64,000 bases of DNA, taken from contig NZ_JBGCBZ010000030.1 in the NCBI RefSeq assembly GCF_041262585.1, positions 11,695 to 75,694 of the forward strand, written 5' to 3'. Below the pieces are notes generated by a model, which made no database searches, was not told the origin of the DNA, and was given only the letters and a program-made list of their open reading frames with translations. A program made the position numbers and the translations under genes. This stretch comes from JAOEGB01 sp041262585. Lineage in GTDB: Bacteria > Actinomycetota > Actinomycetes > Streptosporangiales > Streptosporangiaceae. Of this stretch, positions 8,696 to 17,561 are shown piece after piece; within the stretch, counting starts at the first letter, position 1; every line of letters begins with the position of its first letter.

Positions 8696-8719
8696 CGCCG
8701 GGGGGTGGGGGCGGCCAGT

Positions 8720-10123
8720 CTAGGAGTCGAAGCCGAGGCCGAGGGCGTCGAGGGTGCGGAGCCAGGCGTTGCGGCGCCCCTGGTGGGCGTCGGCGCGGGA
8801 GAGCGACCAGCGGGTGAGCTGGATAACGCCCGACCTGACCGGTTCGGGCGGGAACGGCACCGGCTTGCGCCTGACCATGCGGAGACGGGTGCGCTCGGTG
8901 TCCTCACCGTTGAGGAGGTCGAGCATCACGTTCGCCCCGAAGCGGGTGGCCCCCACGCCGAGCCCGGTGTATCCGGCGGCGTAGGCGAGGCGGGAGCCGT
9001 ACGCCGTGCCGAAGAAGGCGCTGAACCGGCTGCACGTGTCGATGACCCCGCCCCAGCGGTGGGTGAACCGCACGTCGCCGAGCTGGGGGAACGTCTCGTA
9101 GAAGTGCCGCGCGAGCGTCACGAACGTCTCGTCCCTCTGCTCGTACTCGGGCTTGACGAGGCCGCCGTTGTGGTAGACGGCGTCGTAGCCGCCCCACAGG
9201 ATCCGGTTGTCGTCGGTCAGCCGGTAGTAGTGGAACTGGTTGGCCGAGTCGCCGATGCCCTGCCGGTTGCGCCAGCCGATCTCCGCCAGCCGAGCCTCCG
9301 GAAGGGACTCGGTCATCAGGGCGTAGTCGTAGACCGGCACGAGGAAGTGCCGCAGCCTGCGCAGCAGCGGGGAGAAGGCGCCCGTGCCCAGGGCCACCCG
9401 CCGGGCCTTGACAGTGCCCTGGGGCGTGGCCAGCTCCAGGAGGCCGCCGCCGTCCCTGAGCGACCGGGCGGGGGTGTGCTCGAAGATCCGCACCCCGAGC
9501 CGGAGGCAGGCGTCCCGAAGGCCCCACGCCAGCCGGGCGGGGTCGACCATGGCCGCGCCGTCGCGGTCCCACAGGGCGCCCAGGTAGGTCGGCGAGTCGA
9601 CCTCGGCCCGCACCTGGTCGCGGTCGAGACGGTCCACGCGCAGGCCGAGCGAGGAGGCGGCGGCCGCCTCCTCGTCGAGCCCGCGAAGTTGCCACTCCCC
9701 CGTCGCGACATGCATCTCACCGGTCCGCTCGAACGAGCAGTCCACGCCGTGCCGGGCGAGGGACGCCTCGATCTCGTCGAGGTTCTCCCGCCCGAGCCGC
9801 TCCAGCGCGGCCATCTCCTCCGGCCAGCGTTCCAGGCCGTTGCCCAGGCCGTGGGTGAGGCTGGCGGCGCAGAAGCCGCCGTTGCGTCCCGACGCCGCCC
9901 AGCCGATCTCGCGGCCCTCCAGCAGGACCACGTCGAGCGCGGGATCGCGCTCCTTGGCCATCAGCGCTGTCCACAGGCCGGAGAACCCGCCTCCGACGAC
10001 GGCCAGATCGGCGGTGACCTCGCCCGTCAGCCGCGGCAGCGGCTTGGGCGCGATCGCGCGATCCAGCCAGTACGGCTTGCGCTCCGCGTCAGCAAGCGCC
10101 CTCAGCGGATCCACACATTTCAC
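8720..10123 (-). CDS. FAD-dependent amine oxidase (DAO/PuuB-like)
   Basis: 467 residues. Dinucleotide-binding motif VVGGGFSGLWTALMAKE near residues 42-58, followed by EGREIGWAASGRNGGF, the signature of the glycine/D-amino-acid oxidase superfamily and of gamma-glutamylputrescine oxidase relatives. C-terminal AAGYTGLGVGATRFGANVMLDLL completes the FAD site. It is last in the polyamine-uptake operon and 37 bases after potC, so oxidation of a polyamine or its glutamyl adduct to an aldehyde for the operon's ALDH is the likely job (inference). No gamma-glutamylputrescine synthetase is in the window. Confidence 0.85.
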   Translation of the reverse strand: MKCVDPLRALADAERKPYWLDRAIAPKPLPRLTGEVTADLAVVGGGFSGLWTALMAKERDPALDVVLLEGREIGWAASGRNGGFCAASLTHGLGNGLERWPEEMAALERLGRENLDEIEASLARHGVDCSFERTGEMHVATGEWQLRGLDEEAAAASSLGLRVDRLDRDQVRAEVDSPTYLGALWDRDGAAMVDPARLAWGLRDACLRLGVRIFEHTPARSLRDGGGLLELATPQGTVKARRVALGTGAFSPLLRRLRHFLVPVYDYALMTESLPEARLAEIGWRNRQGIGDSANQFHYYRLTDDNRILWGGYDAVYHNGGLVKPEYEQRDETFVTLARHFYETFPQLGDVRFTHRWGGVIDTCSRFSAFFGTAYGSRLAYAAGYTGLGVGATRFGANVMLDLLNGEDTERTRLRMVRRKPVPFPPEPVRSGVIQLTRWSLSRADAHQGRRNAWLRTLDALGLGFDS

Positions 10124-10160
10124 TTCCCCACGAGCTGTACAAGCTAGACGGCTATACGAC

Positions 10161-10946
10161 CTAGGCGCGGCGGCGTGCCAGGAGGGCGTTGCCCACGGCG
10201 ATCAGCACGCCGGCCGCGAAAATGAGTGTTCCCATGACGTTGACCTGCGGCGGGATGCCCACCCGGGTGGCGCCCCAGATCCACAGCGGGAACGTCACCG
10301 TGCCGCCGGAGTTGAAGTTGGTGATCACGAAGTCGTCGATCGACAGCGCGAACGCCAGCATCGAGCCGGCCATCACACCCGGGAAGATCATCGGCAGGGT
10401 CACCAGGCGGAAGGTGTCCCAGGTGCCCGCGCCGAGGTCGCGGGCCGCCTCTTCCAGCGACGCGTCCAGCGTCATGACCCGCGCCCGCACCGTGACGGCG
10501 ACGAACGAGATCGAGAACATGACGTGCGAGATCACGATCGTCCAGAACCCGAGCGGCACGGCGAGCGTGACGAACAGCGAGAGCAGCGAGGCGCCCATCA
10601 CGATCTCGGCGCAGGAGATCGCCGCGAACATGATCAGGTTGGTCACGCCGGCCCCGCGGAAGCGGTAGCGGCCGAGCGCGAGGCCGATGAGCGACCCCAG
10701 CACTCCCGCGATCACCATCGTGAGCACGGCGATGACGATCGAGTTGACGAGGGCGTCGGTCAGGTCGCCGATCTCGAACAGCTTGCCGTACCACTTGAGC
10801 GTGAAGCCCTGCCAGGTGGTGTTGAACCGGCCGTGGGTGTCGTTGAACCCGAACAGGATCATGACGGCGATCGGCAGGACGAGCCATGCGATCACGAGCC
10901 AGGTGTAGATCTGGAGCCCGCGCCCCTTGAGCAGTCCCCGGTTCAT
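10161..10946 (-). CDS. potC: polyamine ABC transporter permease, PotC-like
   Basis: 261 residues from ATG 10946, which overlaps the potB stop as ATGA. Six helices and the binding-protein-dependent permease loop EEAARDLGAGTWDTFRLVTLP (EAA motif). N-terminal MILFGFNDTHGRFNTTWQGF is characteristic of PotC/PotI inner-membrane subunits. Acts with PotB, PotA and PotD in uptake of spermidine or putrescine. Confidence 0.9.
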   Translation of the reverse strand: MNRGLLKGRGLQIYTWLVIAWLVLPIAVMILFGFNDTHGRFNTTWQGFTLKWYGKLFEIGDLTDALVNSIVIAVLTMVIAGVLGSLIGLALGRYRFRGAGVTNLIMFAAISCAEIVMGASLLSLFVTLAVPLGFWTIVISHVMFSISFVAVTVRARVMTLDASLEEAARDLGAGTWDTFRLVTLPMIFPGVMAGSMLAFALSIDDFVITNFNSGGTVTFPLWIWGATRVGIPPQVNVMGTLIFAAGVLIAVGNALLARRRA

Positions 10947-11806
10947 CGGGCGGCCACCTCCAGCACGTCCTCGGTCCCGAGCGCCTTGGCATAGACGAAG
11001 ATGCCGATGAGCAGCAGCGCCATCAGCGTGAACGACAGGGCCGACGCGACCGGGTAGTCCTGGTTGACCAGGAACTGGTTCTGGATGACGTTGCCGATCA
11101 TCGTGTTGCTCGTGCCACCCAGGACCGACGCGTTCACGTAGTCGGACGTCGCCGGGACGAACGTCATGAGGACCCCGGCGAACACACCCGGCAGCGACAG
11201 CGGCAGCACGACCCTCAGGAACGTCTGCGTCTTGCTGGCGTACAGGTCCTGGGCCGCTTCGAGGACCCGGGGGTCGATGCGCTCCAGCGCGACGTACATC
11301 GGCAGCACCATGAAGGGCAGGAAGTTGTACGCCAGGCCGCCGATCACCGCGACGCCGGTGGCCAGGATGTGGAAGTCCTGCGGCACCAGCCCGGCGCTCT
11401 TCAGCGGGCCGAGGAGCAACCCGTTGTCGGACAGGAAGAACTGCCACGAGATCGTCCGCAGCACGAACGACACGAGGAACGGCAGCAGGAGCAGGAACAG
11501 ATAGAGCGACTTGCGGCTGCCGCCCTTGAACGCGATCCAGTACGCCACGGGGAACCCGATGACGATCTGGATCAGCGTCGCGGCCAGGCCGTACACCAGC
11601 GACCGGATGATCTGGTCGTGGTAGTTGCTCAACCCGTCCACATAGCTGTGCCAGTTGAAGGTGAAGGCGAAGCCGTTCACCACGTCGCCGGACTGGAGGG
11701 ACAGCGACAGCATGACCACGGTCGGGATGACGAAGAAGATCGCCAGCCAGAGCCCGCCCGGGAAGATCAGCGCGTACGGCGTCAGCGCCGTCCTCAGTCT
11801 GCTCAT
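10943..11806 (-). CDS. potB: polyamine ABC transporter permease, PotB-like
   Basis: 287 residues from ATG 11806 (MSRLRTALTPYALIFPGGLW). Six helices, EAA loop LEAAQDLYASKTQTFLRVVLP. FVLRTISWQFFLSDNG is typical of PotB/PotH. Overlaps potD upstream and potC downstream by 4 bases each (ATGA), so the three subunits are translationally coupled. Confidence 0.9.
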   Translation of the reverse strand: MSRLRTALTPYALIFPGGLWLAIFFVIPTVVMLSLSLQSGDVVNGFAFTFNWHSYVDGLSNYHDQIIRSLVYGLAATLIQIVIGFPVAYWIAFKGGSRKSLYLFLLLLPFLVSFVLRTISWQFFLSDNGLLLGPLKSAGLVPQDFHILATGVAVIGGLAYNFLPFMVLPMYVALERIDPRVLEAAQDLYASKTQTFLRVVLPLSLPGVFAGVLMTFVPATSDYVNASVLGGTSNTMIGNVIQNQFLVNQDYPVASALSFTLMALLLIGIFVYAKALGTEDVLEVAAR

Positions 11807-13062
11807 GACGTGGTGATGGACTGGAAGAGGTTCTCGTACTGCTTCTGCTCCGCCGTGGTCTTGAAAGAGCGGTAGGTGCGCAGCTTGGCGTAATCGGCGT
11901 CCGTCGGGAAGACCAGGGGGCTGCCGGCGACCGACTCGAGGAGCTTCTTGTCGTCGCCGGTGGCCTTGGCCGCGTCGGCGAGGACGACGTCCTTCGCGCC
12001 CGGGACCGGCGTGACGTAGTTGATGTACTCGGCGAGGTGGGCGGCGACCTGCGTGTCGTAGAAGAAGTTCATCAGCGTGATCGCGTCCACGGGGTTGGCC
12101 GCGGTCTTCGGGATCATCATGTTGTCGGTCCAGATGGTGGCGCCCTCCTCGGGGATCACGAACTTGAGGTCCGTGCCGTCGGAGACGTTCTTCTGGAAGA
12201 TGTCGCCGGACCACGCCTGGCAGATCCAGATGTCGCCCTTGCTCAGCGGGTCAACGTACGACTGATCGTAATATTTCCGCACAATTCCGGCGTCGCGCTG
12301 CTCCTTGAGCTTCGCCGCCGCCTTCTCCCAGTCGGCCGGGGTCGACTTCTCCGGGTCGACGCCGAGCAGGAACATCGCGAAGTTGCCGATCTCCTGGGAG
12401 TCGGACATCATCCCGACCTTGCCCTTGTACTTCGGGTCCCACAGGGCGGAGTAGCTGGTGGGCGGGGTGTCGATGTACTTCGGGTTGTACGCGATGCCGG
12501 TCATCCCCGAGGTCCACGGGATGCTGTAGACGTTGCCCGGGTCGTACGACTCGTTCTTGTACCGGGCCCCGGCGTTCGCCGTGAAGTTGGGGAGCTTGGA
12601 GTGGTCCAGGGGGACCAGGTAGCCGAGCTCGACGAGCTGGGTGAACTGGATGCCGTTGGTGACGACCATCAGGTCGTAGTCGATCGTCTGCCCGGCGGCG
12701 AGCTGCGGCTGGATCTTGGCGAACCAGCCCGCGTTGTCCTGGATGACCTCCTTGTAGGTCACCGTGATCCCCGTCTGCTGCGTGAACTGCTGGAGCTCGG
12801 GGTGCTTGGGGTCCATGTAGAGGGGCCAGTTGGCGAAGTCGACGTGGCCGTTCTTCACCTTGCCCGACCAGTACTTGTCCACCTCGGACTGGGCCTGCGC
12901 CGAGGAGCTTGGCTTGGCCACGCCCTTGCCCTGCACACCGCAGGCGGCGAGCGCCAGACCGGCGGCGGAGAGCCCGGCCAGGCGCATGGCGTCGCGGCGG
13001 CCGACGCGGCCCTGGGTCAGGCCACGGAGGAAGGCGGAGTCCTGCCTGAAGGAGTCTGTCAT
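11803..13062 (-). CDS. potD: polyamine-binding lipoprotein, PotD-like
   Basis: 419 residues. N-terminus carries a twin-arginine-like GRRDAMRLAGLSAAGLALAAC with a lipobox ending at the Cys, so it is probably exported (possibly by Tat) and lipid-anchored. The mature part has VDFANWPLYMD, YDLMVVTNGI, YSIPWTSGMTGIAYN and a WSGDIFQKN segment, all characteristic of PotD/PotF periplasmic-type polyamine receptors. Delivers substrate to PotB-PotC. Separated from potA by a 101-base repeat-rich gap. Confidence 0.9.
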   Translation of the reverse strand: MTDSFRQDSAFLRGLTQGRVGRRDAMRLAGLSAAGLALAACGVQGKGVAKPSSSAQAQSEVDKYWSGKVKNGHVDFANWPLYMDPKHPELQQFTQQTGITVTYKEVIQDNAGWFAKIQPQLAAGQTIDYDLMVVTNGIQFTQLVELGYLVPLDHSKLPNFTANAGARYKNESYDPGNVYSIPWTSGMTGIAYNPKYIDTPPTSYSALWDPKYKGKVGMMSDSQEIGNFAMFLLGVDPEKSTPADWEKAAAKLKEQRDAGIVRKYYDQSYVDPLSKGDIWICQAWSGDIFQKNVSDGTDLKFVIPEEGATIWTDNMMIPKTAANPVDAITLMNFFYDTQVAAHLAEYINYVTPVPGAKDVVLADAAKATGDDKKLLESVAGSPLVFPTDADYAKLRTYRSFKTTAEQKQYENLFQSITTS

Positions 13063-13091
13063 GAGGTTCGTGCTCCAGGAAGTCGTGCTGT

Positions 13092-13163
13092 GGGGTTCGC
13101 ACTACGGGGTTGCCGCTGTGGAGGGTTCGCGCTGTGGGCGTTCGCGCTTCAGGGGGTTCGCGA
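13092..13163 (-). repeat. degenerate about 15-bp repeats in the potA-potD gap
   Basis: About five imperfect copies of a GGGTTCGCGCTGTGG-like unit fill the gap between the potD start and the potA stop. A related unit (GGGTTCGCATTATGGG) lies upstream of the NCS1 permease near 19766. No function is evident. Confidence 0.6.
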
Positions 13164-14312
13164 CTACCGCAACAGGTAGGAGTGCTGGGGCTGCCAGGAC
13201 AGCCATACCGTGTCGCCGCGCTCGGCCGTGGTCGTGCTGTCGTGCGCGTTCTGCTGGAAGACGGTGATCTCGGCGCCGTCGGCGAGAACCACCGCGTAGC
13301 TGTTGGAGGTCCCGAGGTAGACGACCTCCGAGACCATGCCGCGCACGACGCTGAGGTCGCCCCGGGGCTCCTCGGTCGAGATCGTGACCTTCTCGGGGCG
13401 CACGGTGAGGTCCAGCCTGTCCCCCACGGAGGCCGTGCCGTCGACGGGAGCGAGGATCCGGTCGCTCGGGCCGAGGTCGAGCACGGCGGTCCCGCCGTTG
13501 ACCTGGTGTACGGTGCCGCTCAGCAGGTTCGACGTGCCGATGAACCCGGCGACGAACTTGGTCGCGGGCCGCTCGTAGATCTCGCGGGGCCCGGCGAGCT
13601 GCTCGACGAGGCCGTCGTTCATGACGGCGATGCGGTCGCTCATCGTGAGCGCCTCGCTCTGGTCGTGGGTCACGTAGACGAACGTGATGCCGACCTCGCG
13701 CTGGATGCGCTTGAGCTCGATCTGCATGTGCTGGCGGAGCTTGAGGTCGAGCGCGCCCAGCGGCTCGTCCAGGAGGAGCGCGCGGGGCCGGTTGACCAGG
13801 GCGCGGGCGAGGGCGACGCGCTGCTGCTGGCCGCCGGACATCTCCCGCGGGCGGCGCTTCTCGCGGCCGACGAGGTCGACCACCTCGAGGATCTCGCCCA
13901 CGCGGCGCTTGATCTCGGCGTCGGCGACCTTCTTGCGCCTGAGCCCGAACGCCACGTTCTCCCACACGTCCATGTGCGGGAAGAGGGCGTAGGACTGGAA
14001 GACCATGTTGATGTCGCGCTTGTTCGGGGGGACGGCCGTGACGTCCTCCCCGAGGAGCCTGACCACTCCCCGGGTGGGCTCCTCGAACCCGGCGATCATC
14101 CGCATGCTGGTGGTCTTGCCGCAACCGGACGGGCCCAGGAGGGAGAAGAACTCCCCTTCGGCGATGGTCAGGCTGACGCCCTTGACCGCCTGTACGACCT
14201 CGCCGTGCGAGGTGTACTCCTTGACGACGTGGTCGAGCTCGATGGCGGGCACATCTTGTGAATCGGGGGCAGCCGCGACGGCTGCCCCCGGACCCGCCTG
14301 GATCTCTGTCAT
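13164..14312 (-). CDS. potA: polyamine ABC transporter ATPase, PotA-like
   Basis: 382 residues from ATG 14312 (MTEIQAG), which has AGAGGG upstream; an in-frame ATG at 14333 adds seven residues but lacks a ribosome-binding site. Walker A GPSGCGKTT, Q-loop FQSYALFPHM, signature SGGQQQR, Walker B LLLDEP, switch His in THDQ, then a C-terminal TOBE-like regulatory domain of about 110 residues. Energises polyamine import; first transporter gene of the operon, 52 bases after the aldehyde dehydrogenase. Confidence 0.92.
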   Translation of the reverse strand: MTEIQAGPGAAVAAAPDSQDVPAIELDHVVKEYTSHGEVVQAVKGVSLTIAEGEFFSLLGPSGCGKTTSMRMIAGFEEPTRGVVRLLGEDVTAVPPNKRDINMVFQSYALFPHMDVWENVAFGLRRKKVADAEIKRRVGEILEVVDLVGREKRRPREMSGGQQQRVALARALVNRPRALLLDEPLGALDLKLRQHMQIELKRIQREVGITFVYVTHDQSEALTMSDRIAVMNDGLVEQLAGPREIYERPATKFVAGFIGTSNLLSGTVHQVNGGTAVLDLGPSDRILAPVDGTASVGDRLDLTVRPEKVTISTEEPRGDLSVVRGMVSEVVYLGTSNSYAVVLADGAEITVFQQNAHDSTTTAERGDTVWLSWQPQHSYLLR

Positions 14313-14364
14313 TCCAGGCTTATCCCTCTTCATTCGATAGGTCGTACGGCTCCCGCCGCGAAAC

Positions 14365-15798
14365 CTATTCGCCGATGTAGTGCATTACGTGCTTAACCCG
14401 GGTGTAGTCGTGCAGCCCGAAGACCGACAGATCCTTTCCGTAACCGGAGTGCTTGAAGCCGCCGTGCGGCATCTCCGACACGAAGGGGATGTGCGTGTTG
14501 ACCCACACGACGCCGAAGTCGAGCCTCTTCGACATCCGCATGGCCCGGCCGTGGTCGGAGGTCCACACCGAGCCGGACAGGCCGTACCGCACGCCGTTGG
14601 CCTTGGCCAGGGCGTCGGCCTCGTCGGTGAACGTCTGGATCGTGATGACCGGACCGAAGATCTCGTCCTGCACCATCTCGTCGTCCTGCTGGAGGCCGTC
14701 GACGACCGTCGGGGCGAAGAAGTACCCCTTGTCGCCGACCCGGTGGCCGCCGGTGAGGACGGTCGCGTGGCCGGGGACGCGCTGGAAGAACGACTCGACG
14801 CGGGCGAGCTGGCCGGCGTTGTTGAGCGGGCCGAAGTACGCGTCCTCGTCGTCGAGGCCGCCCAGCTTCGTGTCGGCGGCGGCCTGAGCGAGCGCGGCGG
14901 CGAACTCGTCGTGGATGCTCTCGTGCACCAGCACGCGGCAGGCGGCGGTGCAGTCCTGGCCGGCGTTGTAGAGGCCCGCGCCCGCGATCGCCTCGGCGAC
15001 GGCGTTGATGTCCTTGACGTCCTCGAAGACGACGACCGGGGCCTTGCCGCCCAGCTCCAGATGGACGCGCTTGAGATCCTCGGCGGCGGACCTGGCGACC
15101 GACATGCCCGCGCCGACCGAGCCGGTGATGGCCACCATGCTCGCGCCCGGGTGGCTCACGACCAGGGAGCCGGTCTCGCGGTCGCCGGTGACGACGTTGA
15201 ACACGCCGGCGGGGAGGACGTCACCGATGATCTCGGCGAGCTTGATCGTCGAGACCGGGGTGGTGTCCGACGGCTTGAGCACGATGGTGTTGCCCGCCGC
15301 GAGGGCCGGGGCGATCTTCCAGACGGCCATCATCATCGGGTAGTTCCAGGGGGTGACCTGACCGATGACCCCGATCGGCTCATGCCGGATCATAGAGGTG
15401 TGATCGGCGAGAAACTCCCCCGCGGTCGGCCCCTCCAGCGTGCGGGCCGCTCCCGCGAAGAACCGGAAGTGGTCGGCGGCGATCGGCGTCTCGTCCTCGG
15501 CCATCCGGGCGCGGGGCTTGCCGGTGTTGCGGCACTCGGCCTCGTTGATCTCGTCGGCATGGGCGTCGATCGCGTCCGCGATCTTCAGCAGCAGCGTCGC
15601 GCGCTCGGCGGGCGTCGTCTGCCCCCACGTCTCGAAGGCGGCCGTCGCGGCGGCGTAGGCGGCGTCGACGTCCTCCTGGCCGGACACCGGTGCCTGCGCG
15701 TAGACCTCACCGGTCGTGGGGTCGACCACGTCGGAGAAACGACCGCTGACGGCGTCGACGAACTTCCCGTTCACGAAGTTCTGGAGACGGGTGGTCAC
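14365..15798 (-). CDS. aldehyde dehydrogenase, probably gamma-aminobutyraldehyde dehydrogenase
   Basis: 477 residues from GTG 15798, preceded by AGGAGGT at 6 bases; the frame stays open for 79 further codons upstream but that stretch is promoter sequence. ALDH hallmarks: TPWNYP, the Rossmann GSVGAG, catalytic Glu in LELGGKAP and catalytic Cys in GQDCTAACR. Closest in style to PatD/PuuC-type aminobutyraldehyde dehydrogenases. First gene of the operon with the polyamine transporter and FAD oxidase, it would turn the oxidase product into GABA or a glutamyl form (inference). Probably controlled by the divergent Lrp/AsnC gene. Confidence 0.9.
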   Translation of the reverse strand: MTTRLQNFVNGKFVDAVSGRFSDVVDPTTGEVYAQAPVSGQEDVDAAYAAATAAFETWGQTTPAERATLLLKIADAIDAHADEINEAECRNTGKPRARMAEDETPIAADHFRFFAGAARTLEGPTAGEFLADHTSMIRHEPIGVIGQVTPWNYPMMMAVWKIAPALAAGNTIVLKPSDTTPVSTIKLAEIIGDVLPAGVFNVVTGDRETGSLVVSHPGASMVAITGSVGAGMSVARSAAEDLKRVHLELGGKAPVVVFEDVKDINAVAEAIAGAGLYNAGQDCTAACRVLVHESIHDEFAAALAQAAADTKLGGLDDEDAYFGPLNNAGQLARVESFFQRVPGHATVLTGGHRVGDKGYFFAPTVVDGLQQDDEMVQDEIFGPVITIQTFTDEADALAKANGVRYGLSGSVWTSDHGRAMRMSKRLDFGVVWVNTHIPFVSEMPHGGFKHSGYGKDLSVFGLHDYTRVKHVMHYIGE

Positions 15799-15853
15799 CG
15801 TTGACCTCCTGTTGAGGTGGCTGAGTTGTCGCGACTCTGACAGACGAAAGAAC

Positions 15854-15874
15854 CCACGACAAGGGATTTCGTGG
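15854..15874. promoter_or_regulatory. inverted repeat in divergent promoter
   Basis: CCACGA at 15854-15859 and TCGTGG at 15869-15874 form a perfect 6-bp dyad with a 9-base spacer. It sits 56 bases upstream of the ALDH start, where an operator of the polyamine operon would be expected. Binding protein unknown. Confidence 0.45.
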
Positions 15875-15902
15875 CTAAGATACCAAATTGCTACGGAATC
15901 GC

Positions 15903-15953
15903 TTGACACGAGCGATGCAGCTGACAACATGTCAGACCTGGACGGCAACATGT
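15903..15953. promoter_or_regulatory. candidate Lrp/AsnC operator and promoter
   Basis: TTGACA at 15903-15908 resembles a -35 box. CTGACAACATGTCAG at 15921-15935 is a perfect palindrome around ACA. AACATGT occurs at 15926-15932 and again at 15947-15953, exactly 21 bp apart, i.e. two helical turns. This fits cooperative binding by an Lrp-type octamer, most simply the regulator encoded 67 bases downstream. Confidence 0.5.
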
Positions 15954-16019
15954 TAAAAACCGTCCCGTAACACGAGGGCGCTACAGGGCACGCCCGCCAA
16001 GAGAGGACACCCCCCAAGG

Positions 16020-16508
16020 ATGACGACTCCGCCAAAGGTACGCGCGGCCGCCAAGGGTGGACCCGTCGTGCTCGACGAGATCTCCAAGCAGATCGTCGAG
16101 CAGCTCCAGATGGACGGGCGCAAGCCGTACGCCGCGATCGGCAAGGCGGTGGGGCTGTCGGAGGCGGCGGTGCGCCAGCGGGTGCAGCGGCTCCTGGATC
16201 TCGGCGTCATGCAGATCGTCGCGGTCACCGACCCGCTCACGCTCGGCTTCCCCCGGCAGGCGCTGATCGGCATCAAGTGCGAGGGCGATCTGGAGACCGT
16301 CGCCGACGAGCTGTCGTCGATCGACGAGATCGACTACGTCGTGCTGACGGCGGGCTCGCTCGACATCATGGTCGAGGTGGTCTGCGAGGGCGACAGCCAC
16401 CTGCTGGAGATCCTCGGCAAGATCCGGACGATCCCCAGCGTGCGGGCGACCGAGACGTTCGTCTACCTCAAGCTGCACAAGCAGACCTACTCCTGGGGAA
16501 CCCGCTGA
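16020..16508 (+). CDS. Lrp/AsnC-family transcriptional regulator
   Basis: 162 residues. N-terminal helix-turn-helix (LDEISKQIVEQLQMDGRKPY, then AIGKAVGLSEAAVRQRVQRL), followed by an RAM/AsnC ligand domain with GIKCEGDLETVADEL and AGSLDIMVEVVCEG. Divergent from the polyamine operon; such neighbours normally respond to an amino acid or polyamine-derived ligand. AAGG directly precedes the ATG. Confidence 0.9.
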   Translation: MTTPPKVRAAAKGGPVVLDEISKQIVEQLQMDGRKPYAAIGKAVGLSEAAVRQRVQRLLDLGVMQIVAVTDPLTLGFPRQALIGIKCEGDLETVADELSSIDEIDYVVLTAGSLDIMVEVVCEGDSHLLEILGKIRTIPSVRATETFVYLKLHKQTYSWGTR

Positions 16509-16539
16509 TCGGGTTCCTCCAGCGGCGGCAGACCGGCGG

Positions 16540-17499
16540 TCAGGCCCCGCGTCCGGCTCCGAGCTGGAGCGCGAGCAGGCTGACCAGGTCGTAGGCCACG
16601 TGTGAAGCGGCGACCGAGGTGATCTCGGCGTGGTCGTACGCCGGAGAGACCTCCACGACGTCCGCGCCGATCAGGTCGCTTCCCGCCAGCCCGCGCAGGA
16701 TCTCCAGCAGCTCCCGGCTCGTGAGGCCGCCCGCCTCCGGAGTGCCCGTGCCGGGCGCGTGCGCCGGGTCGAGCACGTCGATGTCGATCGAGACGTACAG
16801 CGGCCGCCCGCCGATCCGCCGGCGCAGCGCGTCCGCGATCTCGTCCACGCCCCGGCGCATCACGTCTGCGCTGGTCACGATGCCGAAGCCCATGCGGCGG
16901 TCGTCCTCCAGGTCCTTCCTGCCGTAGAGCGGGCCACGGGTGCCGACGTGGCTGAGCGCCTCCGTGTCGAGGATGCCCTCCTCGACGGCCCGGCGGAACG
17001 GCGTGCCGTGGGTGTACTCGGCCCCGAAATAGGTGTCCCAGGTGTCCAGGTGGGCGTCGAAGTGCAGCAGCGCCACGGGACCGTGGACCTTGGCGGCGGC
17101 GCGCAACAGCGGCAGTGCGATCGTGTGGTCGCCGCCGATCGTGACGAGACGGGCACCGTCGCGCATCAGCGCCGACGCGGCGTCCTCAATCGTCTCAACG
17201 GCCTCGTTGATGTCGAACGGGTTGCACGCGATGTCTCCGGCGTCCGCGACCTGCACGGCGTCGAACGGCGAGACGTCGAGCCCCGGGTTGTACGGCCGGA
17301 GCAGCCGGCTGGCCTCGCGGACCGCCGAAGGGCCGAACCGGGCGCCCGGCCGGTAGGAGACGCCGCTGTCGAACGGCACGCCGACGACGGCCACATCGGC
17401 ACGGGGCACCTCGTCCAGTCGCGGCAGGCGCGCGAAGGTCGCCGGGCCCGCGAAGCGGGGAACACGGGAGGAGTCGACGGGCCCCCGAGGCTCGGTCAT
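16540..17499 (-). CDS. speB: agmatinase/guanidino-acid ureohydrolase family
   Basis: 319 residues. All manganese-site motifs are present: GGDHTIALP, FDAHLDTWD and SIDIDVLDPAHAPGTGTPE, plus the SYRPGARFGPSAVREAS segment of ureohydrolases. HGTPFRRA marks the agmatinase-like branch, though guanidinobutyrase and related activities cannot be excluded. It would release urea and putrescine (or GABA). Third gene of the NCS1 permease-cyclase-ureohydrolase operon; converges with the Lrp gene. Confidence 0.85.
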   Translation of the reverse strand: MTEPRGPVDSSRVPRFAGPATFARLPRLDEVPRADVAVVGVPFDSGVSYRPGARFGPSAVREASRLLRPYNPGLDVSPFDAVQVADAGDIACNPFDINEAVETIEDAASALMRDGARLVTIGGDHTIALPLLRAAAKVHGPVALLHFDAHLDTWDTYFGAEYTHGTPFRRAVEEGILDTEALSHVGTRGPLYGRKDLEDDRRMGFGIVTSADVMRRGVDEIADALRRRIGGRPLYVSIDIDVLDPAHAPGTGTPEAGGLTSRELLEILRGLAGSDLIGADVVEVSPAYDHAEITSVAASHVAYDLVSLLALQLGAGRGA

Positions 17500-17561
17500 T
17501 CTGCTCAGTCCTTTCGTTCAAGAGCCGGCGGCTCTACGGCTGGGGTGTACGGGCTGGGCGG

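Noticed and set aside
8705..10147. 480-codon plus-strand frame opposite the FAD oxidase
   Set aside because: Shadow of the oxidase gene with typical Glu/Gly/Arg/Ala-rich composition.
14380..15804. 474-codon plus-strand frame opposite the ALDH gene
   Set aside because: Low-complexity Asp/Gly/Val/Arg sequence, mirror of the ALDH codons; no family resemblance.
15799..16035. N-terminal extension of ALDH to 556 residues
   Set aside because: The extension lies in the divergent promoter region and a GTG with a perfect ribosome-binding site at 15798 gives the standard ALDH length.
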